Source: Pseudomonas quercus (GTDB lineage Bacteria; Pseudomonadota; Gammaproteobacteria; Pseudomonadales; Pseudomonadaceae). From it: DNA of 64,000 nt. This document shows, piece after piece, positions 35,489-45,436 of this stretch. How positions within the stretch are numbered: position 1 is the first letter of the stretch; each line of letters starts with the position of its first letter. Where the stretch lies: contig NZ_JAAVJI010000006.1 in NCBI RefSeq assembly GCF_012033695.1, forward strand, positions 162,793 to 226,792, written 5' to 3'. Position numbers and translations under genes: made by a program. Below the pieces are notes generated by a model. That model was given only the letters and a program-made list of their open reading frames with translations. It was not told the origin of the DNA and did not search any database.

Positions 35489-38400
35489 ATGACGCCCCCT
35501 GTAAGCCTTATCAATGCAATTGGCCATTTCTCACCTTTGGCGGGTAAAGCAGCCAAGCGGTTTGCTGGCCAACCCACGCTGTTCCAAGTGGCCTGCGATT
35601 TAGTCGCAAAGGCGCTTAAGCGGCTTGATCCCAATCACGCTGTCAAGCCATGGGACGTGGCAATGGGATGGCCAGCTGAAGCCACCACCGCAGGCGAAGA
35701 TTTCTACATGCTTTTACCTGATCTGTTGATCGACCTGTACGTGCGCAGTACCGGGTTGACCGTGGTACCTCACTATCAGCGCTTGCTCAAACGAGAGCAT
35801 GGGCAGTGGGTACCTCTAGCGTTAGACGTGTCGCGCCTGGCACAGGAACTCGACGCGCTGATGCCTTCGTTGGCAGATGCGTTCAAGCAAGCGCTATTGG
35901 CGTTTTGGAGCGAAGCCGGCAGTGACGGTAAAACCCATTGGGCCTGGATGAGTGATTACTTGCATGAGGCTTTCGTCAGGGCCATAGAAGAGGCACGTCA
36001 GGCGAACGCGCTTGGACCGTTGGCGTATCAAGCGGCTGTGACAGTGGGAGGGCATCGCCAGAGTTGGACGGTCACTCAGACCCGGCCAGTGCGCACATTT
36101 GGTGCCTATCTGGTTCAGCTGGAGCGAAACGGCCTGGCGTTGCCGTACGACGCGCGTTTGGACCCGCACTTGGTGATTACCCTCAACGGCCTGAAAATGC
36201 CCCAGCCCTATCTCACCTTTTCGGTGAATACCGGCGTGCGCTACTTTGATTCCAGCACTGCCATGCTGGACGCTTTCAAGGCCAAGCTTCATGAGGATGA
36301 AGTCTTTGAAAACGTGAACGTTCAGCTTGTCTCGATTCAGGGCGATGTGTTCGACGCGCTGGCGCGCATGTGGCTTCAAACTCAACTGATCCAGGTCACC
36401 GGGATAACGGCCTGGGTGAGGCGATTGCCTGACGTTCTGGCCGCTGAACGTTTGAAAATGATTACTGAGGCGCTGACGTCCTCTTTCGAGCTGGACGCTC
36501 GTATTCAGGCGAGCGAGGTCCACGCCCTGCAACAGGCCCTGCCCGAGTGGCTGCAACGCGCGCCTGCTGCAGACCGTTGGCATTTCGCGGGGGCGTTGGC
36601 CCGAGTAGCGTTGGCACAGTCGCGCGGTGTGCAAGGTTGGTTCCTGGATGGGGTGCCAACGTTGGAATGCTTTGCCTTGAACCAGTTGCGCGAAGCGGCG
36701 GCCGCCCTACACCCCGAAGCGCCTGTGCTGGATCCGGACAACATTGTAGCGACCTTGGAAACGGTGAATGTAGACCTTATAGCCATCACCGGTGGGCCGT
36801 CCAATCCGCAGTTTCATGAACAACCGGTAAGCGTGGTTGATCTGATGATCGATAACCTTGCCACGCACAGTGCGGGACGTTTGAAGGTCGTGCCCAAGGC
36901 CGGCACCACGTTGCCACCGTGGCTGGATGGCGATGCGCTTAAGGCCTTGGTGCGGCATGCCGATGTAGGGCGCACGTATCCACAGCTGTTGCAGGAGACG
37001 TTGCTGAATGGTCCTCAGGCCACGGAACGCGAAGCGTTGTTCGCTGCTCAAGTAGTGAGACAGCTGCCCCTGCTGGCCTGGGAATTGTTGATGAGAGGAG
37101 AGGCGGGGATAGACCGCCTGGGTTATCGCCTGGTTGACGTGGGCCTGGGCGGTACGCCCAGCAACGACGATTTCCGTTTGATGCGGCTGGGCGTGACAGC
37201 CGGCCCCGCTTACGGAACGGACGAGATCGCCGCCACTTATGTGTTTGTGGACCAGAACAATCCAGGCAACGCCTGCGTGCTGTATCGCCCACTTCATGAG
37301 CAGCCGTTGCGCCAGTTCCTGTCGCTCGATGCCCTGTGGGAAGAAGTGATGGCTCCAGGTGTGCTGCAGGATGAGATAGTGAGTTGGATGACCGAAAGTG
37401 GTAGGACACGCTACAGCCATGGGGGGCTGCGCCAGCCTCGAGTGACCCGTTTCGGCCAAGGCGACGAGTACTCGCCTCTGTCCACGCCCGGCCCGGCACG
37501 CCCCGTGCTTACGCCATTGCAGACGCCGCTGTTGCATACGTTGTATCGCGAAATCGTCAGTGCATTGATTCACAAGGCAGAGCAGCGCTCAGTCTCTAAC
37601 CAGGAAGACAATTGGCTGGCCTTAGGTAAGCTGGCATGGACGCTGTTCAATAGCGTGTTGCCCATCGTCAGCGGGCCTCTGGCAACAGCCGGTTGGCTGA
37701 TACAGCTCAGTGAACAGTTTGCGACCTTTTTGCAGGCTAATGAGCAACCTGGCCGATCGGCCATTGAGGCACGCAACGACCTGTTGTTTACGGTAATCAT
37801 CCTGCTGATGAGCGAGGCGGTGCATTGGCCTATCAACGAGCCGCGCCCGTTGCCTGAAGAGCCTGGCAAGCCAGACGAAGCTGGCGGGCAGGTAAGGGCC
37901 GTGCCCGCAGAGCACACCCTGCCAGAGTCCGCCTCCAAACCTTCAAAAGTAACGTCGGCGCCACATGCGCTCACCGCTGTTCTGGCAGCGCATCCTGTGG
38001 ACGACACCGGTGCTATAGGGCGGTCGGAGGGTTTAGACCTGTCGTGGTCCAGTGCCACCTTGGCGCTGAGCACCCAGCAGCAGGCTGCATTGGTCAAGTT
38101 GCGTGCCAAACCGCCGCTGATCAACTTAAGCCCTATTCCCCATGGGCCCACACGCGGGCTGTACCTGAACGACAATCGCCTGCTACTAGAGTGGCAGGGG
38201 CACTTCTATGCGGTCGAAGTGGCGGGGCAAGCATTTCGCATCACTGGGCCGAAGGGGGAACCCGGGCCTTTTATACGACGAGACGAAGCCGGTCGCTGGC
38301 AGCTGGACTTGCGCTTGCGCCTAAAAGGCGGCGGCCCTAACCGCCGGATCGAGGCACGGCGTCAGGAGAATGCCCGCATACGGCTACAGGGCGAGCAACA

Positions 38401-40264
38401 GTTCCAACAGGTGCTACGCCGCTTCGAACAGCTGCGTGAGCGTGTAAACCAGATAGTTGATCAGTTGGATCAGGCTCAGGCAGCCAATGAGCCTCTACTA
38501 CCACTGCGGGAGGTTTACGATAAGGAACTCCAGGAAGGCTATGAGGCCTGTGCTCAAGAGGTAAGCGCCTACCAGCGGTTGAATGAAAGCACACCCTTGA
38601 TAGATTTTGCCGAACATACCTGCTTGCTGTTATCCCGCTTGCTCACTGTGAGCAAAGCCATCACTGACAATCTATCGTTGATGACCGCAGAATTTGTGGA
38701 AGGCTCGCGCTATGCGGCGGCGGCTGGGCAGGAGCTCGTAGCCTTGATCAACGCTGACCCTAAAGGCTGGGCCACGTTCATTGATCGTTTTGACAGCCTG
38801 GCACAGCACGCGATCAAGTACTCTCAAGCTCATGAAGAGGTGATACGCCAGTTGGAAAAATACCCAGGTTTGGGTAGGCGTACACTGGAGGATGTGAAGG
38901 ATGCTGTCCCCCTGGTGCAATCGGTTACGGACCTGCGTGCATCACTGACTTATTGTCATGTGAGCTTCATTGTCGATGGCCTCAGTGATTCGCCAATGCT
39001 GGCTGAGCAAACCGAAGACGCGCTGGAGCCGCTCATGGTTCATGCCACCTCTCATGCAGGTGCACTAGATGATTCCAGCCTTGAGCCAACTCAAGTGATC
39101 GGCGTATTGGACACCGCCATTTCGCACTACCAGCGCGTCGAGGATGCGCTGCAAAGGTTTGAACAGATATTGCCAACTTACTACCAAGGGTCGGTGGCCA
39201 AACTCAAAGTGGTGACCCTGGCACTACGTGAAGACGCAGAAAAGCAGATGAGCGCATTGGTACGCGAGACTGCGAGTGAGCCGCTGCCCACTGCCTCTCG
39301 CTCGAACAGGCGGCCAAAATCCAAAGCAGTCAAGGCGCGTAAGCAGGGCAACGGCAGCAAAAGGCCAACCCCAGGCAGCAGTCAAGCGCAGGAACAACCC
39401 GCGCAGCCGCCAGCCCTTGAAGATTTGCAGGTTATTCAGACGACTCAAGGCGAGACAGTGTTTGCACGTGTAGAAGCTCAGGCGGACGCAGGCGTGAAGA
39501 CTGCTACCGTGACGTCTGGCGGCCGTGTGGTGGCAAGGTGGCAGGAAGATGCCCAGACCGGGCTCTGGAAAAAACAACCGGACACTGAACCCAGGCGCCC
39601 TGCGGCCAAGGCCAGCCTTAATCGACTGATACGCAACGCGGACGCTGCTTTGGCCCAGGCCGAGCAAGATAGCCAGCGCCTGCGCCAGTGGAAGCAGCGT
39701 ACAAAGGTGCCGGCGGACATCGAAGACCTGTATCACGGCCATGCCAAACGCTTGGTACAGCTTGCCGAACAGATCGAGGAGGGGCTCACAGCGTCCAACC
39801 TGACCGACACCTTGACTGAAGACGGATCGGCCGAGCTCAAGGCCAGGCAGCTGCGTGAACAGGCACAGCAGTTGAAAACCCTTGGTACCCAGGCGCGCAT
39901 AGATGTGAGTAAAAGCCTGATGCCCACAGAGGGCCGGGTCAAGTTCCTCAAGGATGCTGGCGAGGTTACCATCCACCGAGTGGGTGAACGTACCCCGCTA
40001 GGGCGAGGAGGGCGCCGTGATTACGTCCAGGAATATGAGATTCGGGACAGTCAGCATGTCTTGTGGTATGCCCACTTTCACTACGACACGGCTGAAGCCC
40101 CTCCCGAGCGATACACGGCCGCGCATTTGAAAACGGTGACACAGCGGTTCGATGGCTATCAAAAGCAGCTTCAGCAGGCGCGTAATGACCAGGAGGTAGT
40201 CAGCATTTACCGCAGCCAGATCACCCCTGCGCTGGCGAGCCAATTGTTCCTCTCCTTGCCGTGA
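35489..40264 (+). CDS. Giant DUF6543 (dermonecrotic-toxin-like) protein, copy 1
   Basis: A 1591-residue protein resembling the DUF6543/dermonecrotic-toxin-like proteins of Pseudomonas. The N-terminal 650 residues hold segments typical of that group (LPEWLQRAPAADRWHF, LVRHADVGRTYPQLL, LYRPLHEQPLRQF and SHGGLRQPRVTRFG). Residues about 715-745 and 765-785 are hydrophobic. DLRLRLKGGGPNRRIE near residue 940 opens a long coiled coil (950-1025). A basic linker (about 1260-1305) leads to a conserved C-terminal domain with WYAHFHY and YTAAHLKTVTQRF. I see no LRR or NEL ligase domain and no Sec signal. GAGGAG six bases before ATG 35489 fixes the start. No immunity gene is evident. Function is unknown; toxin or effector is an inference. 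Confidence 0.78.
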   Translation: MTPPVSLINAIGHFSPLAGKAAKRFAGQPTLFQVACDLVAKALKRLDPNHAVKPWDVAMGWPAEATTAGEDFYMLLPDLLIDLYVRSTGLTVVPHYQRLLKREHGQWVPLALDVSRLAQELDALMPSLADAFKQALLAFWSEAGSDGKTHWAWMSDYLHEAFVRAIEEARQANALGPLAYQAAVTVGGHRQSWTVTQTRPVRTFGAYLVQLERNGLALPYDARLDPHLVITLNGLKMPQPYLTFSVNTGVRYFDSSTAMLDAFKAKLHEDEVFENVNVQLVSIQGDVFDALARMWLQTQLIQVTGITAWVRRLPDVLAAERLKMITEALTSSFELDARIQASEVHALQQALPEWLQRAPAADRWHFAGALARVALAQSRGVQGWFLDGVPTLECFALNQLREAAAALHPEAPVLDPDNIVATLETVNVDLIAITGGPSNPQFHEQPVSVVDLMIDNLATHSAGRLKVVPKAGTTLPPWLDGDALKALVRHADVGRTYPQLLQETLLNGPQATEREALFAAQVVRQLPLLAWELLMRGEAGIDRLGYRLVDVGLGGTPSNDDFRLMRLGVTAGPAYGTDEIAATYVFVDQNNPGNACVLYRPLHEQPLRQFLSLDALWEEVMAPGVLQDEIVSWMTESGRTRYSHGGLRQPRVTRFGQGDEYSPLSTPGPARPVLTPLQTPLLHTLYREIVSALIHKAEQRSVSNQEDNWLALGKLAWTLFNSVLPIVSGPLATAGWLIQLSEQFATFLQANEQPGRSAIEARNDLLFTVIILLMSEAVHWPINEPRPLPEEPGKPDEAGGQVRAVPAEHTLPESASKPSKVTSAPHALTAVLAAHPVDDTGAIGRSEGLDLSWSSATLALSTQQQAALVKLRAKPPLINLSPIPHGPTRGLYLNDNRLLLEWQGHFYAVEVAGQAFRITGPKGEPGPFIRRDEAGRWQLDLRLRLKGGGPNRRIEARRQENARIRLQGEQQFQQVLRRFEQLRERVNQIVDQLDQAQAANEPLLPLREVYDKELQEGYEACAQEVSAYQRLNESTPLIDFAEHTCLLLSRLLTVSKAITDNLSLMTAEFVEGSRYAAAAGQELVALINADPKGWATFIDRFDSLAQHAIKYSQAHEEVIRQLEKYPGLGRRTLEDVKDAVPLVQSVTDLRASLTYCHVSFIVDGLSDSPMLAEQTEDALEPLMVHATSHAGALDDSSLEPTQVIGVLDTAISHYQRVEDALQRFEQILPTYYQGSVAKLKVVTLALREDAEKQMSALVRETASEPLPTASRSNRRPKSKAVKARKQGNGSKRPTPGSSQAQEQPAQPPALEDLQVIQTTQGETVFARVEAQADAGVKTATVTSGGRVVARWQEDAQTGLWKKQPDTEPRRPAAKASLNRLIRNADAALAQAEQDSQRLRQWKQRTKVPADIEDLYHGHAKRLVQLAEQIEEGLTASNLTDTLTEDGSAELKARQLREQAQQLKTLGTQARIDVSKSLMPTEGRVKFLKDAGEVTIHRVGERTPLGRGGRRDYVQEYEIRDSQHVLWYAHFHYDTAEAPPERYTAAHLKTVTQRFDGYQKQLQQARNDQEVVSIYRSQITPALASQLFLSLP

Positions 40265-40354
40265 TTCATGCCTGGCCTGAGGGCATATACCTTTACTACC
40301 TTGATCAGGCCATGCTTCACAACACTGGCAGCTCTTGTTCAAAAGGAGCCGCCA

Positions 40355-43300
40355 GTGACTACTCAAACGATCTCTACCCCATCGATTCAAGGCCCTGTCA
40401 GCCGTCGATTGGCAGGGCGACCCACGCTCGTCACCGTGGCCTGTGATTTGCTGCGCCCCTATTTTTCCTCGTACATCGCTGAAAGGGTAGACCCACAAAG
40501 CTTGTCGTTGGCCATCGGTGTTTGGCAGAGGGCTGGCGATGGGGATCAATTTCAGGGTTACCGCATGCAATCGCTAGCCTATGCCGTTTACCAGCGTTAT
40601 CTGACCCAGGTTACGTTGGATATAGGCGATAGCAGTTTCGTGACAGACCAAAGCGGTAGTGAATATCCTCGTCAGGTACGCCTGAACATCGCGAAGCTCG
40701 CCGAGGACATCGACCTGGTGGGGCCTAGCTTGATGGAGGCATGGTGTGAACAGATGGTCATGTACTTCAGCACACCCGACACTGCTGGGACTACTCCGTG
40801 GGCCTGGTTAGCCGAGCATATGCAAGCACATCTGAGCCTGGCGCTGGAGATGGCCAAGAAAGAAGGTACGTTGACTGTCAGCGACGTCGAATGGGTGATG
40901 CAGGCCTTGGCGCCCTCTAGTTCAGGTGCCTCTGTCGAGGCGGGGGCGCAGCCTGTTGGGCTCGTTGTCGAGGGAGGAGGTGAGCCTTTGCCGTTACTGC
41001 TGTTCAAGCAGGCAACCAGTAGTCCGGTGTTCATCCTCTACTCATTGGTTAAAGGCTTCCAACGGTTTTCGAACCTAGCCAGCGTAACCACCTATTTAGG
41101 CGTAGCGGTGCCTGACGTGTTAACGGCCGCTGGGCCTGCAGGCAGCACGCTCAGCTTAAGCGAAGCCTGGGCCAACGCGCTATTTACACACTATTTGAAC
41201 ATTCAATGGCATTTTGCGTTGCAACTGCGCAAGGCGGGGGCCACTCCCAGTAGCTTCGAGCGGGTGATAGATGCCTGCCCGTTGGCGCTACTGCTCGACA
41301 CGGCAAGCGATCACTTACACGGCAAGGCCGTTAAAGCGTGGTTGCCCGATTGGCTACTTGAAGCGAGCGATACCCAACGCCTGCGCTACGGGCTGGGGTT
41401 ACAGCATTTGCTGGACGTAGAGCAGGCAAATGACGGCAAGACATTCATGAGTGATATTCCCACAGTGGAGGCTTATGCTCGGCGTCGGCTCATTGAGCAG
41501 GCGGCTGCGGAACATCCGTTGGCCCCTCTTGTAGAACCCGATGACGTCATTGTAACCGTCCACTCGCGTGCGGATGACAACCTGATCTCCGTTGCAGGCG
41601 GCGGGGGTGGCATCACCCTGAAGGAGCACCAGATCAGCCTGGTCGAGTTTGCCATTTTAAATACCGGTGGCCGCCCCAGAGGCTGGATCACCGTGGGGGC
41701 GCATACGGGTAGTTCATTACCCGCCTGGCTCGACCATGAAAGCGTCACAGCGCTGGTAAAAAGCGTTGACGTAGGTTCTACCTATTTGCACGTGTTGCGT
41801 GACGCATTAAGTGGGCCACAAAGCGGCATGCGCCGGCGCCTTTTCTGCGCAGGGGTCAGTGCTCAGATCCCACTTCTGGCACTGGAGTTGGAACTACGGC
41901 ACCAAGCGGGCATGGACCAGCAAGGTAGCGCCCTGGTCGAGCGGACCTTCGCCACACAGGCATCCACCACGATGCAGCCTACGGTCGCCCACTTGGCGTT
42001 CAAGGCCGCGCCAACCCTTGAACCAGATCAGGCGGCGGGGCTCTTTGTACTCAGCGACCCGGCTGTTAGTGACGTAGTCGTGCTGTACGCGCCCTTGAGC
42101 CGCGAGCCCTTGCGACAGTTCGCCAAGCCTGGTGACCTGATGGAAGCGATTGCAAGCGAACCGGAATTGCAAACGCTAGTGATGAGTGGCTTGAGCGATG
42201 CCGCACAGGTGCGCTATCGCAACGGGGGTTTTCAAGCGCCCCGCTGGCTCAGGTTTGGTCTGGGCAGCGACTTCGCGCCTCTGCCTACCCCTAGCCCGGC
42301 GACCTTGAGCCCAGTGGCTGTCACAGGTAAACCATTAGATGCCTTCTACGAAGGGGTCGTCCAAGCCTTGGTGCTGACAGCGGACCGTCAAACCGTTTCC
42401 AATAATGAAAGTACATGGATCTTCGCACGTGAAGTCAGCTGGCTGCTGTTCAATCAGATCATGCCGTTCCTTAGTGGTTCTACGGCAATGGCGGCGTGGC
42501 TGATCCAGTTGAGCCACTCGCTGGATGAGCATTACAACAGTGTGGGCGCAGGGAACGCTCAAGGCGCACCAAACGGCGAAGAACTTATTTACGATGTGAT
42601 GGTTGCCCTGTTTTCAGAGGCGTTCAGCCGTATTTTTCATGGGGTAGCCGATCGTCTTCCCCCGGCGGCAGCGGCACTGGCCAAAGCGCCTGCGTTGGAT
42701 CTGGGTTGGGCTACAGCACGTGCCACCCTTACACCCGCGTTGCGTGCACGTTTGCAAGCGTTGATGGTCGAGCCGCCGGTAGTGCTACCCCCTGCCGTAC
42801 CCAATGGTCCCTTCGAGGGCCTGTACCAGGTAGGGGCCGGATGGCTGGCACGGATCGACGACCACTACTTCCAAGTCGATCCTGGTGATCGCGAAGCGGT
42901 CATACTCGATTCAGCAGGGGGTACTGGGCCATGGGTCAAGCCGGACGCCTCTGCACAGTGGCATCTGGACCTGCGCCTTCGGTTGCGGGGTGGGGGGCCA
43001 AAACGTCGAATAGAGCATCAACGAGAGCTCAATCAACGACTACGCGCGCAGGCTAGACAGCACCTGCAAGATATCCAGCAAACCTATCGTGAGTTGCGTG
43101 ACGCTGGCAGCGCGGGCGAGGATGCAATTAAAGCGGCCTTGGCAGCCAACGATTTTGAAACCGCCAGAGCTCGCCGCCATGAAGAGCAGGCCCGCCTCGA
43201 AGCGGCCTATAGCAGGGTTATGCAGTTACACGAGCAGTACGACGCTATCGCACACAAAGTGTCGTTGCCCGAATACCACAGGGAGCTCAGCACGGTAGTG

Positions 43301-44875
43301 GCGTCGGAAGTGAACATGTGCATGTATTTCCTCGGCACTACCCGTGAGTTGCTGGCAGCCCACTTGCAGGCCAATGCCGCGCTCACAGCAGCGCTTAAAG
43401 CTGACGCGACGTTGGACGCACAGCAGACGCGCGAGTGGTTCGCCTTTTTGCACGAACACCTGGACACTACTGAGGCTGCCCAGCGGTGGCGTGAGCGGCT
43501 GGCGGAGCGATTGGAAGCGCTTGATCGCATTCCTGTTTTCGGGCCCCGTTTAGTGGAGCAGTTGGCACCTAAATACGCACCCTTCCGTACCGCTCTGGAG
43601 TACCAGGTATTAGCACTCTACGTTCGTCTTAGCCTGCTGGAAGAACCGATGCTGGCTGATCAAGCCGCCCGTGAAAGTTTTCACCAAGCCCTCAAGCCGT
43701 TGGTGATGGGAATGATCACGCATACACAGATGGTCCGTGACCCAGCCTTGGTGGACGGGCAGGCCGCTGAGGTGTTAGATGGGCTGGTAAGTACCTATCA
43801 GGCAGCCGAAGACACCATTCAGTGGCTCAAGCAAACGTTGCGTCCAGAACACGTAACCTCGGCCATGGATGACATGGTTCCGCGTATCGCAGCCTTGCGT
43901 GAATCGGCCGAAGCCTGGCTCAGCCGCTTGATAAAAGCGGCGGGAAATCCCCAGCCCAGAGCCGGCCGTCGTCCGACACCCAGCGCCTCGGGCGCCCAGA
44001 GGAGTTCAAGGCATCGGGTAATTCGCACACGCAACCGCGGTACCCTGGTGGCCACTGTTAGTGATACCGCCGAAGGTGCAAGGGAAATAGCGCAAATGCA
44101 TTCCCCTCTGGACGGTTCTTTGGTGGCGCAGTTTTCACCTGATCCTGCTCACGGGGACTGGGTGGAACAACCGCTAGGTAGGCTGCAGGCACAACCTGCC
44201 GTGGGCACGCTGAGGGATGTGGATCAGCTGGTATACCAGGCAGATCGCCAATTGCAATCGGCTACTCGACAATTGGAGCAGGCTCCACGCTTGGCCCAGG
44301 CTACCCATATACCCGTGGAGCTCGAAGACCTGCTGGTAGGCTCGGCACGGGAGCTGGATTCATTGGCCGAACGAATCGAACATGCGTTGACTCGCGTGAA
44401 TGAAACCGATGTGAATGTCGAAGCTTCAGGTAGCGCCGAACTCAAGGCTCGAGCGCTAAGGGACATGGCGTTGCGGCTCAAGCATGAGGGCAGAACCCTA
44501 CGTATTCGCCTGACGAAAAACGCGTTGCCGACTATCGCCCGCGTGCGCTACTTGCTGGATGAGGGTGAAGTGAACATTCGCAAGTTGGGTACGCGCGTAC
44601 CGCTCAAAGGGCAAGGCAAGCGCAAAGATATCGTGCAGGAATATGCAGTACAGGACACGGGAGGGGCGGTATTGTGGTACGCACACTTCCATTACCCTAG
44701 CCTGGAAGCCCCTGACGATGCATACACTGCTGCGCACTTGAAAACAGTCAGTCAGCGGTTCGTAGGGTTGAGTAGCCAGATGGCGCAAGCCGCCAGTGAT
44801 AGAGACGTGGTAAAGATTTACCGCAGCCAGATCGATGCGCAAGCAGCACGTAAGCTCTTCCTGCATCTACCGTAA
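40355..44875 (+). CDS. Giant DUF6543 (dermonecrotic-toxin-like) protein, copy 2
   Basis: A 1506-residue paralogue of the preceding protein with the same order of parts: GRPTLVTVACDLL start, DUF6543-like half, a hydrophobic region at about 694-722, DLRLRLRGGGPKRRIE followed by a coiled coil (about 884-965), a basic Pro/Ser linker (about 1197-1225) and a C-terminal WYAHFHY / YTAAHLKTVSQRF domain ending YRSQIDAQAARKLFLHLP. Overall identity looks low to moderate, so the duplication is old. I chose the GTG at 40355 because AAAGGAG precedes it by six bases; the open frame extends upstream to 40268. It follows copy 1 by 90 nt with no terminator, so the two are probably co-transcribed. Confidence 0.78.
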   Translation: MTTQTISTPSIQGPVSRRLAGRPTLVTVACDLLRPYFSSYIAERVDPQSLSLAIGVWQRAGDGDQFQGYRMQSLAYAVYQRYLTQVTLDIGDSSFVTDQSGSEYPRQVRLNIAKLAEDIDLVGPSLMEAWCEQMVMYFSTPDTAGTTPWAWLAEHMQAHLSLALEMAKKEGTLTVSDVEWVMQALAPSSSGASVEAGAQPVGLVVEGGGEPLPLLLFKQATSSPVFILYSLVKGFQRFSNLASVTTYLGVAVPDVLTAAGPAGSTLSLSEAWANALFTHYLNIQWHFALQLRKAGATPSSFERVIDACPLALLLDTASDHLHGKAVKAWLPDWLLEASDTQRLRYGLGLQHLLDVEQANDGKTFMSDIPTVEAYARRRLIEQAAAEHPLAPLVEPDDVIVTVHSRADDNLISVAGGGGGITLKEHQISLVEFAILNTGGRPRGWITVGAHTGSSLPAWLDHESVTALVKSVDVGSTYLHVLRDALSGPQSGMRRRLFCAGVSAQIPLLALELELRHQAGMDQQGSALVERTFATQASTTMQPTVAHLAFKAAPTLEPDQAAGLFVLSDPAVSDVVVLYAPLSREPLRQFAKPGDLMEAIASEPELQTLVMSGLSDAAQVRYRNGGFQAPRWLRFGLGSDFAPLPTPSPATLSPVAVTGKPLDAFYEGVVQALVLTADRQTVSNNESTWIFAREVSWLLFNQIMPFLSGSTAMAAWLIQLSHSLDEHYNSVGAGNAQGAPNGEELIYDVMVALFSEAFSRIFHGVADRLPPAAAALAKAPALDLGWATARATLTPALRARLQALMVEPPVVLPPAVPNGPFEGLYQVGAGWLARIDDHYFQVDPGDREAVILDSAGGTGPWVKPDASAQWHLDLRLRLRGGGPKRRIEHQRELNQRLRAQARQHLQDIQQTYRELRDAGSAGEDAIKAALAANDFETARARRHEEQARLEAAYSRVMQLHEQYDAIAHKVSLPEYHRELSTVVASEVNMCMYFLGTTRELLAAHLQANAALTAALKADATLDAQQTREWFAFLHEHLDTTEAAQRWRERLAERLEALDRIPVFGPRLVEQLAPKYAPFRTALEYQVLALYVRLSLLEEPMLADQAARESFHQALKPLVMGMITHTQMVRDPALVDGQAAEVLDGLVSTYQAAEDTIQWLKQTLRPEHVTSAMDDMVPRIAALRESAEAWLSRLIKAAGNPQPRAGRRPTPSASGAQRSSRHRVIRTRNRGTLVATVSDTAEGAREIAQMHSPLDGSLVAQFSPDPAHGDWVEQPLGRLQAQPAVGTLRDVDQLVYQADRQLQSATRQLEQAPRLAQATHIPVELEDLLVGSARELDSLAERIEHALTRVNETDVNVEASGSAELKARALRDMALRLKHEGRTLRIRLTKNALPTIARVRYLLDEGEVNIRKLGTRVPLKGQGKRKDIVQEYAVQDTGGAVLWYAHFHYPSLEAPDDAYTAAHLKTVSQRFVGLSSQMAQAASDRDVVKIYRSQIDAQAARKLFLHLP

Positions 44876-44894
44876 CTACAGGCTACTGCGACAG

Positions 44895-44925
44895 AAGGTA
44901 AGGCCGGTACGCCAGGCCTTACCTT
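44895..44925. terminator. Perfect inverted repeat between convergent genes
   Basis: AAGGTAAGGCC at 44895-44905 and GGCCTTACCTT at 44915-44925 form an 11-pair stem with a nine-base loop, between the end of the second giant gene and the end of the convergent small coiled-coil gene. It may act on both transcripts. No strong T run follows on either strand. Confidence 0.65.
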
Positions 44926-44940
44926 GCCGCGCCGCAAGAA

Positions 44941-45123
44941 TCAGGCGAGGCGTGCAGTAGCTGTGTAGTCGAGCACGCTGTTGGCAGCAGGGGAAACCAT
45001 GGCGGTCAACTGGGCGACTTTGCGCTTGAGCTGGTCGCGCTCGGCCTTGATGTCGTTCAGTTCGTCGCGACGGATGGTTACGTACAGGGTTTGGGTTTGT
45101 TTTGCTACGACTACGTTGCCCAT
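44941..45123 (-). CDS. Small conserved coiled-coil protein
   Basis: A 60-residue protein. The middle (DELNDIKAERDQLKRKVAQLTAMV, about residues 20-43) has the heptad pattern of a short coiled coil, and the ends are Val/Thr-rich and Ala-rich. GAGGTG four bases before the ATG supports it. I do not recognise a functional family. It is read away from gnd and toward the giant genes, and shares the AT-rich upstream region with gnd. Confidence 0.7.
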   Translation of the reverse strand: MGNVVVAKQTQTLYVTIRRDELNDIKAERDQLKRKVAQLTAMVSPAANSVLDYTATARLA

Positions 45124-45436
45124 GGCACACCTCGATGGCGGATCACTACGTTAAGGATTACCTCGTGGGGTGTTCCCCGCCGGGTTATTTCCTTGATCGG
45201 CTCCGATTCTGAATTCTTTAATGATGTTTGGGAACTTATTTCTTTAAAGCTAAAAGCCATCATGTCTATTAAATGACGCCAAACCCTTGTCGTTAAAGGC
45301 TTGGCGGGGTTTTACCGTTCGTCGCCTACCTTTTTTTGCTGTTCTGAAACCTTCTCCAGGCGCTTCGGACTAACCTTCAACGGCGGGCTACTATAAGCTG
45401 TAACGGCTTTTCTTACCTTTTCTGGAGTAAACCGGC
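45124..45436. other. AT-rich divergent intergenic region with terminator-like hairpin
   Basis: This 313-bp gap separates the leftward 60-residue protein gene and the rightward gnd gene. CGCCAAACC at 45277-45285 and GGCTTGGCG at 45298-45306 pair at eight of nine positions, followed by GGGTTTT, which looks like a rightward terminator although no gene ends there. A small RNA ending at this hairpin is possible. TACTATAAG at about 45390-45398 is a candidate -10 box for gnd. No coding frame is supported. Confidence 0.45.

Noticed and set aside
36707..37573. 288-residue minus-strand frame opposite the first giant gene
   Set aside because: Composition is Gln/His/Arg-rich as in antisense shadows; no start site or motif.
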